From: Roseivirga spongicola
GTDB taxonomy: Bacteria > Bacteroidota > Bacteroidia > Cytophagales > Cyclobacteriaceae
Assembly: GCF_001592965.1 (NCBI RefSeq)
Contig: NZ_LRPC01000028.1
Coordinates: 124,001-188,000, forward strand
DNA: 64,000 bases
Direction of reading: 5' to 3'
Part shown: piece after piece, positions 1-8,719 of the stretch
How the letters are laid out: the number at the start of each line of letters is the position of its first letter
Position numbering within the stretch: the first letter of the stretch is position 1
Program-made: the position numbers and the translations under genes
The notes under the pieces: model-generated
What the model saw: the letters and a program-made list of their open reading frames with translations, nothing else
Told to the model about the DNA's origin: nothing
The model's database searches: none

Positions 1-9
1 AGCTCTCCT

Positions 10-2367
10 TTAAAAGTTAATCACTATCCCTAGAGAAGGTAAAATGCCTGAGTTGTCAATATCTTCTATCAAAACCAGTTGCTTCGGTGTATTGATTTTG
101 CCTTGAGCATCTCTGTCTAGTCCGTACTCTGGTTCGTTTGGTATGTCTTGACCAAACGCATTCTGCAATTCTAAAAACATATTGAACGTCCATTTGTTGA
201 AATTCCACTTCTTATCTATTCTGATGTCAGTCTGGTTGAAAGTGTTCAACCTAACAGTTCCGAGTCTGTCATAGTCTCTCACAATTGCAGGGTAATTGTC
301 TAAAGTAGCTGCTTGGTCTACAGGTGCGTATGGAGTTTGGCCCAGATATCGAGTTCTTGCACTGATCTCCCAGTTGTTGCCGAACTTATATCCGCCAGTG
401 AATGTCAAGAGGTGATTACTATCCCAAGCGCTAGATCGGTAGACACCATCTAAGCCAGTGAATTCACTTTTGTACCAAGTGTAAGCCAAGATTGCGTAGT
501 AATTATTGGTGAATTTCTTCTGATAAAGAAACTCCATTCCATAAGTTCTGCCTTCACCAGTACTGCTAATGTTTTCGTTTCCTAGCACAGAAAAGTCGCC
601 ACCTAAGTTGGCCAACGAAACTCCTTGACTCAATGAGACAGGGTAGTTGTCGTACTTTTTAAAGAAACCCTCTAGGGTGAATCTAGATGACGGATTAAGT
701 AAATATTCCAGACCTAATACAGCATGGTCACTTCTTATATACTCAGCATTTTTATTGACCAATGAACCTGCCTCAGTGTAACCCAAAATGGTGTAAGGAG
801 GAATCTTAAAGTATCTGCCCAAAGATGCGTTTACAGACCACTTCTTTTGTGTGTCGAAGGTGTAGCTGGCTGAAAATCTGGGGCTTATGGTTTTTGAAAG
901 ATCATTGCCGCTCTCGGTAAAGCTATTACCATCAACTCTGATACCTAGTGAGTATTTGAGGCGATCATCTGCTGAGGCTGAAGACGCTTGAAATGAGGCT
1001 CCATATTTGGTGAAGGAAATTCGGTTGTCAAAGTTATTACTGTTCACTAAGTCTAAGCTGTTGTTGTCATAGCTTACAAACTGTAAACTAGCAGTGCTAA
1101 CCAAGGTCCAATTGCCTCTAAAACGAGTTCTGTTATATCTAAATTTAGTTTCGGCTTCTGTAGAAAGGTTTTGAAGGTAAAGACCGGTTTGGTTCACATT
1201 ATCCTCGAATCTTTTGAAATCATTCTCTAGTCTATTATTGCTCAAAGAAAGCGTACTGAAGCCCTTTCCGTATTTGTTTCTGCGCTTCCAACTTACTCCA
1301 ATGGTGTTAGTCTGTTGCTTAATAATCGGAACTTGGTCCAACGTAGCCTGCTGCTCAGGATCATACTCATCAGGTACGTTTATACTGAAATCATCAATGG
1401 AGCCAACGCCTGTTACCAGTATTTCATTATACTCATCAATTTCATGAGTCACCTTATATTGATAATCCCAATAATCTGGTAAAAAGGGGAGGTCTATGGC
1501 TTGAAAAAGAAACTGTAAATATGATCTTCTGGCCGAAGCAATAAAGGAGGTTTTTGAAGCTTCATTATCTCCCTTAAAAAGTGGGCCTTCAAAGGTTAAG
1601 GCACTTTCACTACTACTCAACCTGAAGTTGGTTCGGAAGTCACGGTTGTTTCCTTTCCTTTGGTCGAACTGCAGAACACCAGAGAGTGCATTGTCATATT
1701 GGGCAGCGAAGGCCGAGGTTGAAAGTGTAACTCCTTCAAAGAAACTAACATTTAAAAGTCCTACAGGTCCGCCCGCACTTCCTTGTGTAGCAAAGTGGTT
1801 GATGTTTGGAATTTCAATTCCATCTAAATAATAGACGTTTTCATTAGGCGCGCCACCACGAATAATAATGTCATTTCTGAAGCCTCCGACTGAGCCCGAT
1901 ACGCCAGGAAGTGACTGTACAACTTTAGCAATATCATTGTTTCCGCCAGGGTAGGTGGCAATTTCTTCTCTAGATAGCTTTTGAATGGAAAGTGGGGTTT
2001 CTTCAATTTTGAGGAATGGGTTGGCCGTTACTACTATTTCACCAAGTTCAGAGACAGTTTCTTTCAGTTCGAAGTTTACATCTGGATTTCCTCCAGAACG
2101 GATTACTACATTGAACTTGCTTTGAGTTTCGTAGCCCACAAATGAAACTTGGATGGTAAAGGTTTCAGTCGGGAGGTTTTCTAAAGTGTAGAAACCTTGA
2201 GCATCTGTAATGGCTCCAGTTTGCAGTTCAACTACTTGAACTGTGGCACCGGGAATAGATTCGCCAGTCTTTGAATCTGTTACGTAACCAGAGAGGTTTC
2301 CTTTACTTTGAAAAGCGGCCAAGGGCAATGAAACCAATAGCGTTAGGAGAAAAAATAAGTGTCGCAT
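10..2367 (-). CDS. TonB-dependent receptor with carboxypeptidase-like N-terminal domain
   Basis: Outer-membrane active transporter of about 785 residues; substrate unknown. The N-terminus is a Sec signal (MRHLFFLLTLLVSLPLAAF), followed by a carboxypeptidase-regulatory-like beta-sandwich (GYVTDSKTGESIPGATV, residues about 25-110), a plug domain ('VVQSLPGVSGSVGGFRNDIIIRGG', then 'YLDGIEIPNINHF') and a long beta-barrel ending in IVINF, with the terminal aromatic expected for BAM insertion. An in-frame TTG lies nine codons upstream at 2394, but the ATG at 2367 puts the signal peptide at the start and is preferred. No SusD-like partner or substrate-specific gene is adjacent, so the ligand cannot be deduced. 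Family assignment is secure; function is generic. Confidence 0.93.
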   Translation of the reverse strand: MRHLFFLLTLLVSLPLAAFQSKGNLSGYVTDSKTGESIPGATVQVVELQTGAITDAQGFYTLENLPTETFTIQVSFVGYETQSKFNVVIRSGGNPDVNFELKETVSELGEIVVTANPFLKIEETPLSIQKLSREEIATYPGGNNDIAKVVQSLPGVSGSVGGFRNDIIIRGGAPNENVYYLDGIEIPNINHFATQGSAGGPVGLLNVSFFEGVTLSTSAFAAQYDNALSGVLQFDQRKGNNRDFRTNFRLSSSESALTFEGPLFKGDNEASKTSFIASARRSYLQFLFQAIDLPFLPDYWDYQYKVTHEIDEYNEILVTGVGSIDDFSINVPDEYDPEQQATLDQVPIIKQQTNTIGVSWKRRNKYGKGFSTLSLSNNRLENDFKRFEDNVNQTGLYLQNLSTEAETKFRYNRTRFRGNWTLVSTASLQFVSYDNNSLDLVNSNNFDNRISFTKYGASFQASSASADDRLKYSLGIRVDGNSFTESGNDLSKTISPRFSASYTFDTQKKWSVNASLGRYFKIPPYTILGYTEAGSLVNKNAEYIRSDHAVLGLEYLLNPSSRFTLEGFFKKYDNYPVSLSQGVSLANLGGDFSVLGNENISSTGEGRTYGMEFLYQKKFTNNYYAILAYTWYKSEFTGLDGVYRSSAWDSNHLLTFTGGYKFGNNWEISARTRYLGQTPYAPVDQAATLDNYPAIVRDYDRLGTVRLNTFNQTDIRIDKKWNFNKWTFNMFLELQNAFGQDIPNEPEYGLDRDAQGKINTPKQLVLIEDIDNSGILPSLGIVINF

Positions 2368-2425
2368 AGTATAGTGTACATGAGACAAACTCAAGTTGTA
2401 AAAAAAGGGTTTGAGACTTTTGAGT

Positions 2426-2716
2426 TTATTTAGCCTCTGCAGGATTATTAAATAGTTTTTTATCGGCTACAAAAGTGCCAAAGGGTAGTAAGGAGGCAAT
2501 TAAAGCTAAAAACGTTTTCCACATGCTCCATTTGTATTTTGAACCCACAAGTACTACAAAAACACAGTATAGCACGAAAAGAACACCGTGAGCCAAACCA
2601 ATAGGATGAGTGGGTTCAGGTGTGTTGAACCAGTATTTCAAAGGCATACATATACCAATCAATAATAGGTATGAAATTCCTTCAAGTATGGCGAGTAGCT
2701 TCAGGGTTTTGAGCAT
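2426..2716 (-). CDS. DUF3817 family small integral membrane protein
   Basis: About 96 residues with three hydrophobic segments (LLAILEGISYLLLIGICMPL, HGVLFVLYCVFVVLVG, FLALIASLLPFGTFVAD). The pattern 'EGISYLLL...PLKY...HPIGLAHGVLFVLY...SLLPFGTFVADKKL' is typical of the DUF3817 family, whose role is unknown. The open frame extends 13 codons further upstream, but the ATG at 2716 (MLKTLKLL) matches the family start. The gene lies 58 nt upstream of the TonB receptor on the same strand and could share a transcript with it. Confidence 0.8.
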   Translation of the reverse strand: MLKTLKLLAILEGISYLLLIGICMPLKYWFNTPEPTHPIGLAHGVLFVLYCVFVVLVGSKYKWSMWKTFLALIASLLPFGTFVADKKLFNNPAEAK

Positions 2717-2835
2717 TAGTTCTTTTTGTGTTTGGTCGCAAATCTCAAAGATCAAATCTCAAATTCCAATTTTTGGAGTGCATTAGATCGAATATCTAAA
2801 ATCGTAAATCATCAATCTAGTAGCCGCTTTTAGAT

Positions 2836-2859
2836 TTCAACTGTTTTTTTAAAGTTGAA
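2836..2859. promoter_or_regulatory. 7-bp inverted repeat upstream of the S9 peptidase gene
   Basis: TTCAACT at 2836-2842 is the exact reverse complement of AGTTGAA at 2853-2859, with a T-rich 10-base centre. It lies about 40 bases before the DPP IV-like start and could be an operator or a weak terminator for minus-strand transcription. The adjoining 2756-2820 is AT-rich with degenerate 'aatctcaaa' units and shows nothing else. Confidence 0.25.
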
Positions 2860-2900
2860 TGTGTTAGTATTGAAGAAGATTAAAAACGAAAACTACCCAT

Positions 2901-4985
2901 ATGAAAAAGGTTTTATTCCTATCGGGCTTGTTGATGCTGATTTTTACCCAAAACGGGCACGCACAAGATAAGCTCAAAAACATGCCTGGCTATGATCAGT
3001 ATAGCAAAATGGCTCCTCAATTACGTGGTTCAGTAGACTATGGAACAATTTCAGCTAAATGGGCTGATGATGGCAGTAGCTTCCAATACGTGAAAGATGG
3101 TAAGCTTTGGAAGTACGATGTAAAGAAAAAAACTACTGAAGATTTAGGTACTCCTCCAAGACCAGAAAGAAGATCTTGGAACCGTCCAGCGAGAGGTCGT
3201 CAGTATGCTTCTGCAGAGGCGCCAAATGGCCAATTGAAGGCTTTCCATAAAGACAGAAATATGTACATCAGCAATGCCGATGGTAGCAACGTGCAAGCCA
3301 TTACTACTGATGGAAACATGGAAAATAAAATGAAATATGGTATCGCTACTTGGGTTTATGGCGAAGAATTGGGCCAAAATACTGCCATGTGGTGGTCGCC
3401 TGATAGCAAGAAAGTGGCTTTTTACCGATTCAACGAGCAAGGTGCTAAGCAATACTATGTTTTGCTAGATCAGCTGAAAATGTACGATTCACTAGAAGTG
3501 ATGTCTTACCCTAAAGTAGGTGAGCCTAACCTTCCGGTAGATTTGATGGTGTACGATTTAGAGACTAAGAAAACGACTTTACTAGATACTAGAGGTGGTA
3601 AGTCTTTCGAGGATGGGCCTTTAGGAACCTATTTATATGGTGTAGAGTGGACTCCTGATGGAAGTGAGTTGCTTTTCCATAGCACTAACAGAAAGCAAGA
3701 TATTATGGAGCTTAGAGCTGCTGACCCTGTAACAGGAAAAAGCAGAACGGTTGTTAGAGAAGAGTGGTTGCCAAGCTTTACCAAAAATACGCCTGAAATG
3801 CGTTGGTTAGAAGATGGTAAACGTTTTATCTGGGCTTCGGAAAGAACAGGTTTCAATAACTACTACCTATATAATGTAGACGGAACTTTAGAGGCTACTA
3901 TTACTAATCATCCATTTGAGGTGGCAAACATAGTAATGGTCGATGAGAAAAAAGAGCAACTGTATTATATGGCAAGAAGTGGTGAAAACCACATGAAAAT
4001 GCAATTGCATAGAGTTGGTTTAGATGGTAAGAAAGACACCAGAATGACTGACCCTGCTTATAATCACTCGGTATCGCTCTCTCCTGATGGCAAGTACTTC
4101 ATCGATATTCAGCAGACGCATAACATTGCTCCGTTTACTAATTTAGTAGATAGCAAAGGGAAGGTTATTGCTGAATTGGCTAAGAGCGACATGACTAAGT
4201 TCAACGAGCTTGGTTTCAAAACAGTGGAGGCTTTCACATTCACTGCTGCAGATGGTAAAACCGAGCTTCATGGCTTGCTGCATTTTCCTTCTAACTTCGA
4301 CCCAAATAAGAAGTACCCTTTAATTTTGGCTAACTATGGTGGGCCTGCCACTAACGAGTTCAGAGAGACTTTTACCATGCCTAGTTCTTTGACAGAATAT
4401 GGTTTCTTAGTAGTAGATGTTGATGGTAGAAACGTAAGAGGTCGTGGTAAGAGAATGCTCGATGAGATTTATGGAAAGCTAGGTCAGGTAGAAATGGATG
4501 ACTTTGCTGAAGGAATTAAGTCGCTTTATGACAGACCTTATTTCGATAAAAATAGAGTAGGGGTTTATGGTACTTCTTACGGAGGAACTACTTCTGCTAC
4601 TTGTCTGCTTAGACACCCTGATGTTTTCCACGCTGCGGTTGTAAACTCTGCAGTTACTGATTGGAGATACTATGATAATATTTACACTGAGCGTTATATG
4701 AACTTGCTTGAAAATAACCTAGAGGGTTATGAGAAGTTCAGTTTAATGAATCAGGCAGATCAATTAGAAGGTGAGATCATGATTTTCTTCGGAACAAGTG
4801 ATAATAATGTTCACCCTCAGAATTCACTAGCATTCATTAACGCATTGCAAAAGGCTGGAAAGAGCTTCGAAATGCAGATTGGTCCAGACCAAGGGCATAC
4901 TGCACTTGACTCTCGCAGAATGATGGAGTTCTTTATTGAGCACCTCGTGATGAAAAACGGAATGGCTTTAGACTTGAAGAGATAA
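2901..4985 (+). CDS. Exported dipeptidyl-peptidase IV-like serine peptidase (family S9)
   Basis: Periplasmic or surface serine peptidase of 694 residues, expected to remove N-terminal dipeptides (often Xaa-Pro) from peptides. It has a Sec signal ending HAQ (about residue 21), an eight-bladed DPP IV-type propeller ('WWSPDSKKVAFYRFNE' and 'TYLYGVEWTPDGSELLF' are blade signatures), then an alpha/beta-hydrolase domain from about residue 450. The catalytic triad is visible: Ser559 in GTSYGG, Asp634 in GTSDNNVH and His666 in DQGHTA. Length fits bacterial DPP IV. The gene is monocistronic and converges with the helicase gene; the inverted repeat at 5010-5138 probably ends transcription of both. Confidence 0.92.
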   Translation: MKKVLFLSGLLMLIFTQNGHAQDKLKNMPGYDQYSKMAPQLRGSVDYGTISAKWADDGSSFQYVKDGKLWKYDVKKKTTEDLGTPPRPERRSWNRPARGRQYASAEAPNGQLKAFHKDRNMYISNADGSNVQAITTDGNMENKMKYGIATWVYGEELGQNTAMWWSPDSKKVAFYRFNEQGAKQYYVLLDQLKMYDSLEVMSYPKVGEPNLPVDLMVYDLETKKTTLLDTRGGKSFEDGPLGTYLYGVEWTPDGSELLFHSTNRKQDIMELRAADPVTGKSRTVVREEWLPSFTKNTPEMRWLEDGKRFIWASERTGFNNYYLYNVDGTLEATITNHPFEVANIVMVDEKKEQLYYMARSGENHMKMQLHRVGLDGKKDTRMTDPAYNHSVSLSPDGKYFIDIQQTHNIAPFTNLVDSKGKVIAELAKSDMTKFNELGFKTVEAFTFTAADGKTELHGLLHFPSNFDPNKKYPLILANYGGPATNEFRETFTMPSSLTEYGFLVVDVDGRNVRGRGKRMLDEIYGKLGQVEMDDFAEGIKSLYDRPYFDKNRVGVYGTSYGGTTSATCLLRHPDVFHAAVVNSAVTDWRYYDNIYTERYMNLLENNLEGYEKFSLMNQADQLEGEIMIFFGTSDNNVHPQNSLAFINALQKAGKSFEMQIGPDQGHTALDSRRMMEFFIEHLVMKNGMALDLKR

Positions 4986-5009
4986 TCTTCAAGTCTTCTG
5001 AATACGAAT

Positions 5010-5138
5010 TAGGCTGTCTTAAAAACAACTATTGTCGTCATTCCCAGCTTGACTGGGAATCTCTATTGGCCTTGAGTGCCAACTTGGTGAGATTCCTGAT
5101 CACAGTCGGTAATGACAGTTAGTTTTTAAGACAGCCTA
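5010..5138. repeat. MITE-like element with 17-bp perfect terminal inverted repeats
   Basis: TAGGCTGTCTTAAAAAC (5010-5026) is exactly complementary to GTTTTTAAGACAGCCTA (5122-5138). Each end carries TA, compatible with a TA target duplication. Inside lies a second hairpin, ATTCCCAG (5040-5047) with CTGGGAAT (5053-5060), plus a 'GAGATTCCTGATCA' motif of the kind seen in dispersed Bacteroidota repeats. There is no coding capacity. The tips resemble 'GGCTGTCTCAAAA'-type insertion-sequence ends. Its position between two convergent genes means it can also act as a two-way terminator. Confidence 0.7.
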
Positions 5139-5141
5139 TTT

Positions 5142-7580
5142 TTATGTCTGAAAGTCTAGCTGCATTTTCTCTATTCGCTCAGAAAGCATTTCTGTAGTGA
5201 ATCTTTCGCGTAACCTATCGACCATAATTGGGAAGCAGAAAGGAGTGGGTTTGCTCAGTTTCTTTAATAGAATAGTTTGCTTGTTAATGCGTTCTAAAGA
5301 TTCGGTAAGTCTAGACCTTTCAAACTGAAGGCTCAGTACTTCTTCATGCGCCTGTTTGAGCAGTAAGTTCTCAGGGTCATAATCTTCAAAAACTTTATAG
5401 ATCATGGTAGATGATGCCTGCAAGTGTTTGTAGGTCATTCCCTTGCCCGGGTAGCCCTGAAAGATGAGCCCAGCGATAGTAGCGATGTCTCTAAACTTTC
5501 GCTTGGCCATTTCTGTGTTGTTGATGCTCGCCTTAATATCATCTAGTAAGTTTTCCATTGAAAACAGATCTAGCTCAAGAAAATCTTCAATCTCAATATC
5601 TAAATCGGTGAGTACTTCAAAACCGTAGTCATTTGAGGCAATGGAAAAGCTTATAGGTTGGCTTACTGAAATTCTATAAGCTACTAAAGCAGCCAGTACT
5701 TCGTGTACATATTTACCTTCAAAAGGGTAGAAGTAGATGTGTGTCCCTTCATCAGATTTTATTTGCTCTATGAGTAATTCATTCTCTTTTGGAAGTGCTG
5801 AAAGTCTTGCTTGCTTCTCTAGCAAAGGTGCAATGGTCTTCATTTCAACTCCTTCGAACTTTGAAATAGAGGCATCGTGAATCTTTCTTCTAAGTTGATC
5901 AGAAAGGAGCGAAGTAAACGAGGCTTTGCCACCTCCCCAACGTGGAATTGGACCTGTTTTCTTCTTCGAATTCCTTACTTGGGCCGTTAAGTCCTTAAAC
6001 CTAACCAAGGCCAAGTTCTTCCCTGCAAACCAAAAGGTATCTCCTTCTTTGAGTTGGGCAATAAATGATTCTTCAACTGTGCCAATGTATGTGCCAGATG
6101 TGTATTTGACTTTCACTACTGGGTCGCCTACAATAGTACCCATAGAAAGTCTATGTCGCATGGCTGTTTTTCGGTTATTCACCTTCCACAGTCCATCATT
6201 CATAATTTCCACTTTGGCAAATTCATCGTAGGCACTAAGTGAGTTCCCTCCAGTAGAGATAAACTCTAAACACCATTGCCATTCTTGGTCGGTTAGGTCT
6301 TTGTAGGCGTTGGTACTTTGAACATGAGCTCTCACTTCGTCAGGGTAAAAACCTGGGCCAACTGCTAGTGTGACTAAATACTGTACGAGTACATCGTAGC
6401 AAAGTAGGAGTGGTGTTCTACTTTCGAATTGATGGGTTGCAATGGCTTCTTTGAGTACAGCTGCTTCAATTAATTCAAGAGAGTGTGTCGGCAAGAAGTA
6501 TATTTTACTCGTTGCGCCTGGCCGATGACCGCTTCTTCCTGCCCGCTGAAAAAAACGGGCTACGCCTTTAGGTCCGCCTACTTGTATGACCATATCTACA
6601 GGCCTAAAGTCTACACCTAAGTCTAAACTCGAGGTACAAACTACGCACTTGAGTTTACCAGCATGGATAGCTTCTTCAACCCATTGCCTTACCTGCAAGT
6701 CTAAAGAACCGTGGTGCATGGCGACAAGCCCCATTAAATCTGGTACTTTCTCAATTATGGTTTTGTACCAAATTTCGGTCTGCGATCGAACATTGGTGAA
6801 TAATAGAGTAGAAGTATGTTCATCGAGAATAGGAGTTATTCTCGGTAGCATGTTCAGTCCCAAATGACCAATCCACGGAAGCGTATCTACGGAGTCTGGT
6901 AAAATGGTTTCTACCTCAATTTTCTTGTCGATTTTGGCTTTTACAATTTCGCACTGTTCATATTGATCACCCAAAAGCACTTTTGCGGCTTCTTCTAGGT
7001 TGCCAATGGTTGCAGAAACTGCCCAAGTTTGGATTGGTTTGGGGTTAAGGTGCCTGAAGTAAGCTAGTGCTAGCTCCATCTGAACGCCTCTTTTACTTCC
7101 CACCAGTTCATGCCATTCATCTACAATGACAGCTTTGAGGTTGGCGAAAGTTTTTGGTGCATTTTTCTGTGCTAATAGCACATGAATACTCTCAGGTGTG
7201 GTAACCAGCGCCTGAGGCATGTTCTTGGTTTGAGCTTGCCTTTCTTTTTGGCTGGTATCGCCCGTTCTTAGGCCAATTTCCCAGTCTAAGCCCATTTCGC
7301 GACAGCAGGTGCTCATTGCTGAATGAATGTCTTTGGCTAGTGCTCTTAACGGAGTTACCCAAATTACTTGCAGGCCTTTAGCTTTCTTAGGGTTTTGCAG
7401 CGCTTGCAGAACGCAGGCTAACCAAATGGCGTAGGTTTTTCCGCTTCCGGTTGGGGCGTTAAGCAGTCCACTTTTGCAATGTAGATAGGCACTCCAGCAT
7501 TGTTGCTGAAAATCGAAGGCTTGCCAACCTTTTGAGTTGAACCAATTAAGGGCAGGGCTTAAATCTTTTTGAGTCTTCAA
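5142..7580 (-). CDS. Ligase-associated DEXH-box DNA helicase (Lhr-like)
   Basis: ATP-dependent 3'-5' helicase of the Lhr-like 'ligase-associated DNA damage response' group, 812 residues. Motif I is APTGSGKT (42-49), motif Ia TPLRALA, motif II DEWH (154-157), motif III SAT (189-191). The second RecA domain has 'SLDLGVDFRPVDMVIQVGGPKG' and motif VI 'QRAGRSGHRPG'. The C-terminal half matches the Lhr winged-helix/core extension in length. In many Bacteroidota and Proteobacteria this helicase is encoded with an ATP-dependent DNA ligase, an exonuclease and a phosphoesterase; none of those is next to it here. The start at ATG 7580 gives the full N-terminus. Confidence 0.88.
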   Translation of the reverse strand: MKTQKDLSPALNWFNSKGWQAFDFQQQCWSAYLHCKSGLLNAPTGSGKTYAIWLACVLQALQNPKKAKGLQVIWVTPLRALAKDIHSAMSTCCREMGLDWEIGLRTGDTSQKERQAQTKNMPQALVTTPESIHVLLAQKNAPKTFANLKAVIVDEWHELVGSKRGVQMELALAYFRHLNPKPIQTWAVSATIGNLEEAAKVLLGDQYEQCEIVKAKIDKKIEVETILPDSVDTLPWIGHLGLNMLPRITPILDEHTSTLLFTNVRSQTEIWYKTIIEKVPDLMGLVAMHHGSLDLQVRQWVEEAIHAGKLKCVVCTSSLDLGVDFRPVDMVIQVGGPKGVARFFQRAGRSGHRPGATSKIYFLPTHSLELIEAAVLKEAIATHQFESRTPLLLCYDVLVQYLVTLAVGPGFYPDEVRAHVQSTNAYKDLTDQEWQWCLEFISTGGNSLSAYDEFAKVEIMNDGLWKVNNRKTAMRHRLSMGTIVGDPVVKVKYTSGTYIGTVEESFIAQLKEGDTFWFAGKNLALVRFKDLTAQVRNSKKKTGPIPRWGGGKASFTSLLSDQLRRKIHDASISKFEGVEMKTIAPLLEKQARLSALPKENELLIEQIKSDEGTHIYFYPFEGKYVHEVLAALVAYRISVSQPISFSIASNDYGFEVLTDLDIEIEDFLELDLFSMENLLDDIKASINNTEMAKRKFRDIATIAGLIFQGYPGKGMTYKHLQASSTMIYKVFEDYDPENLLLKQAHEEVLSLQFERSRLTESLERINKQTILLKKLSKPTPFCFPIMVDRLRERFTTEMLSERIEKMQLDFQT

Positions 7581-7953
7581 AGCTATTATTGAAAGAGACT
7601 CAAAATACTAGATATAGTTTTAAGTTTTCGATTCTATTTACTGGTAAAACAAGAGTTTGCTTCAATTACAGTATTACAGAGTACTAAATGAAATAGGATG
7701 AGGGCTTGGTGCTTCCCTTAATCTTTATTGGTCACAAAAGGAGTTAGGACTATGCGCTTTAGTGAATTTGTTTCAGCTTCTATAAAGCATCCTGGAATTT
7801 AAGATGTACGCCCCGATAATGCTCGGGGTTTGATTGACGTCAATCGTAAATCTAATCCTGAAAACTTTCAGGACGTACATTTTCTAAGTCGGTCATTCAA
7901 AGCGACTTTCAGTTGCTTCTAAAACTATGGTGCTTTCAGCCCGTAGTGGTTAT
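7581..7953. other. 373-bp intergenic region without coding capacity
   Basis: No plausible gene is present. The stretch holds the helicase upstream region at its left, the four-way-junction element at 7801-7883, a small hairpin AAGTCG/CGACTT (7886-7891 with 7903-7908), and three direct copies of CTTTCAG (7865-7871, 7906-7912, 7933-7939). Confidence 0.6.
7801..7883. repeat. Cloverleaf (four-way junction) inverted-repeat element
   Basis: A closing stem pairs 7801-7810 with 7874-7883 (ATGTACG/CGTACAT perfect, extended by AAG/TTT with one G-T). It encloses three hairpins: CCCCGA/TCGGGG (7811-7816 with 7823-7828), the palindrome GATTGACGTCAATC (7832-7845), and TCCTGAAA/TTTCAGGA (7856-7863 with 7866-7873). 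The first and third hairpins abut the closing stem with no linker. It is not a tRNA: there is no T-loop motif and the arm lengths are wrong. It may be a cruciform-type dispersed repeat or a structured RNA. Confidence 0.65.
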
Positions 7954-8487
7954 TTAAAAAGTAGCGTTATAGTCAATCTTCATGTTCATCAATCTGAGTT
8001 GATTAGAATTGCCGCCAACCTTTAATGGACCTCCATTGTAGTAGCCGAGGTTTTTTCGCGCTTCTATCAGCAATAAGTACTCATTCTGATTGGTGTCTAT
8101 TTGATAGAATCCGCTTTTATTTGGCCTTACTATAAACTTAGGCTTAATGTCATTCTTTTCAAGCTTCTTTAAATCGTAGAAGTCCGTGCCGTCTTTTTGA
8201 ACTTTCGCTTCCTGAATTTGCTCTAAGTAAGAACTCTCGTATAAATAAAGTTCGTTTCTAACTGTATCTGGCTTTTTTGTTTCACCATCGGTAGAGGGCA
8301 TAAAATTGCCATTGTATTCTAGTACGTGGCCATAGTAGCCATTAATAATAGTCGGTTCAGTTATTTTGTTGCTGATTTTAACATCGAAAGAAAAGTAGTA
8401 GTCGTCTTGAATTGGCACTTGTTCTTTCTTACATGAACACACCGCTACTAATAAAATCAGGCCTAATAGAATATTCTTACCGCTCAT
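7954..8487 (-). CDS. Hypothetical lipoprotein
   Basis: Not recognised beyond being a lipoprotein of about 177 residues. The N-terminus MSGKNILLGLILLVAVCSC has a lipobox, with the diacylated Cys followed by KKEQ. The frame continues 18 codons upstream to 8541, but the ATG at 8487 places the signal correctly. The body is polar and beta-rich with several Tyr/Asn-rich strands ('YYFSFDVKISNKITEP', 'NQLRLMNMKIDYNATF') and no catalytic motif I can identify. It stands alone between the helicase and the divergent mpgS gene. Confidence 0.7.
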   Translation of the reverse strand: MSGKNILLGLILLVAVCSCKKEQVPIQDDYYFSFDVKISNKITEPTIINGYYGHVLEYNGNFMPSTDGETKKPDTVRNELYLYESSYLEQIQEAKVQKDGTDFYDLKKLEKNDIKPKFIVRPNKSGFYQIDTNQNEYLLLIEARKNLGYYNGGPLKVGGNSNQLRLMNMKIDYNATF

Positions 8488-8541
8488 TCGACAATTATTT
8501 AAGGGCACGAAATAAATAAATTCTGTTTCTAAATCAGTCAT

Positions 8542-8719
8542 TCATTCGGTTAAAGATTCCTAAAACCTGAATTATACTGGATGACTGATTCTTTTTAGGA
8601 TGGCTATATTGTGTGTTTTAGCATCGGATTGGTTGATATTAAAGGTCATAATGCAACCGATTGTATTAGTTGTGTTGATTTTGGTTAAAAATTGAACTTC
8701 AATTAAGGTATTTTTAGAT
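8542..8719. promoter_or_regulatory. Divergent intergenic region upstream of mpgS
   Basis: This spacer must hold the promoters of the lipoprotein and of the mpgS-mpgP operon. An imperfect inverted repeat is visible, ATTGGTTG (8628-8635) with CAACCGAT (8654-8661), one mismatch, and could be an operator. A TAttTTTa sequence at 8709-8716 resembles the Bacteroidota -7 box but sits very close to the ATG. No ribosome-binding site is evident. Confidence 0.3.

Noticed and set aside
7801-7883. Possible tRNA gene because of cloverleaf pairing
   Set aside because: No T-loop consensus, acceptor-like stem of 10 bp, no linker between stem and first arm, and no standard anticodon arm size.
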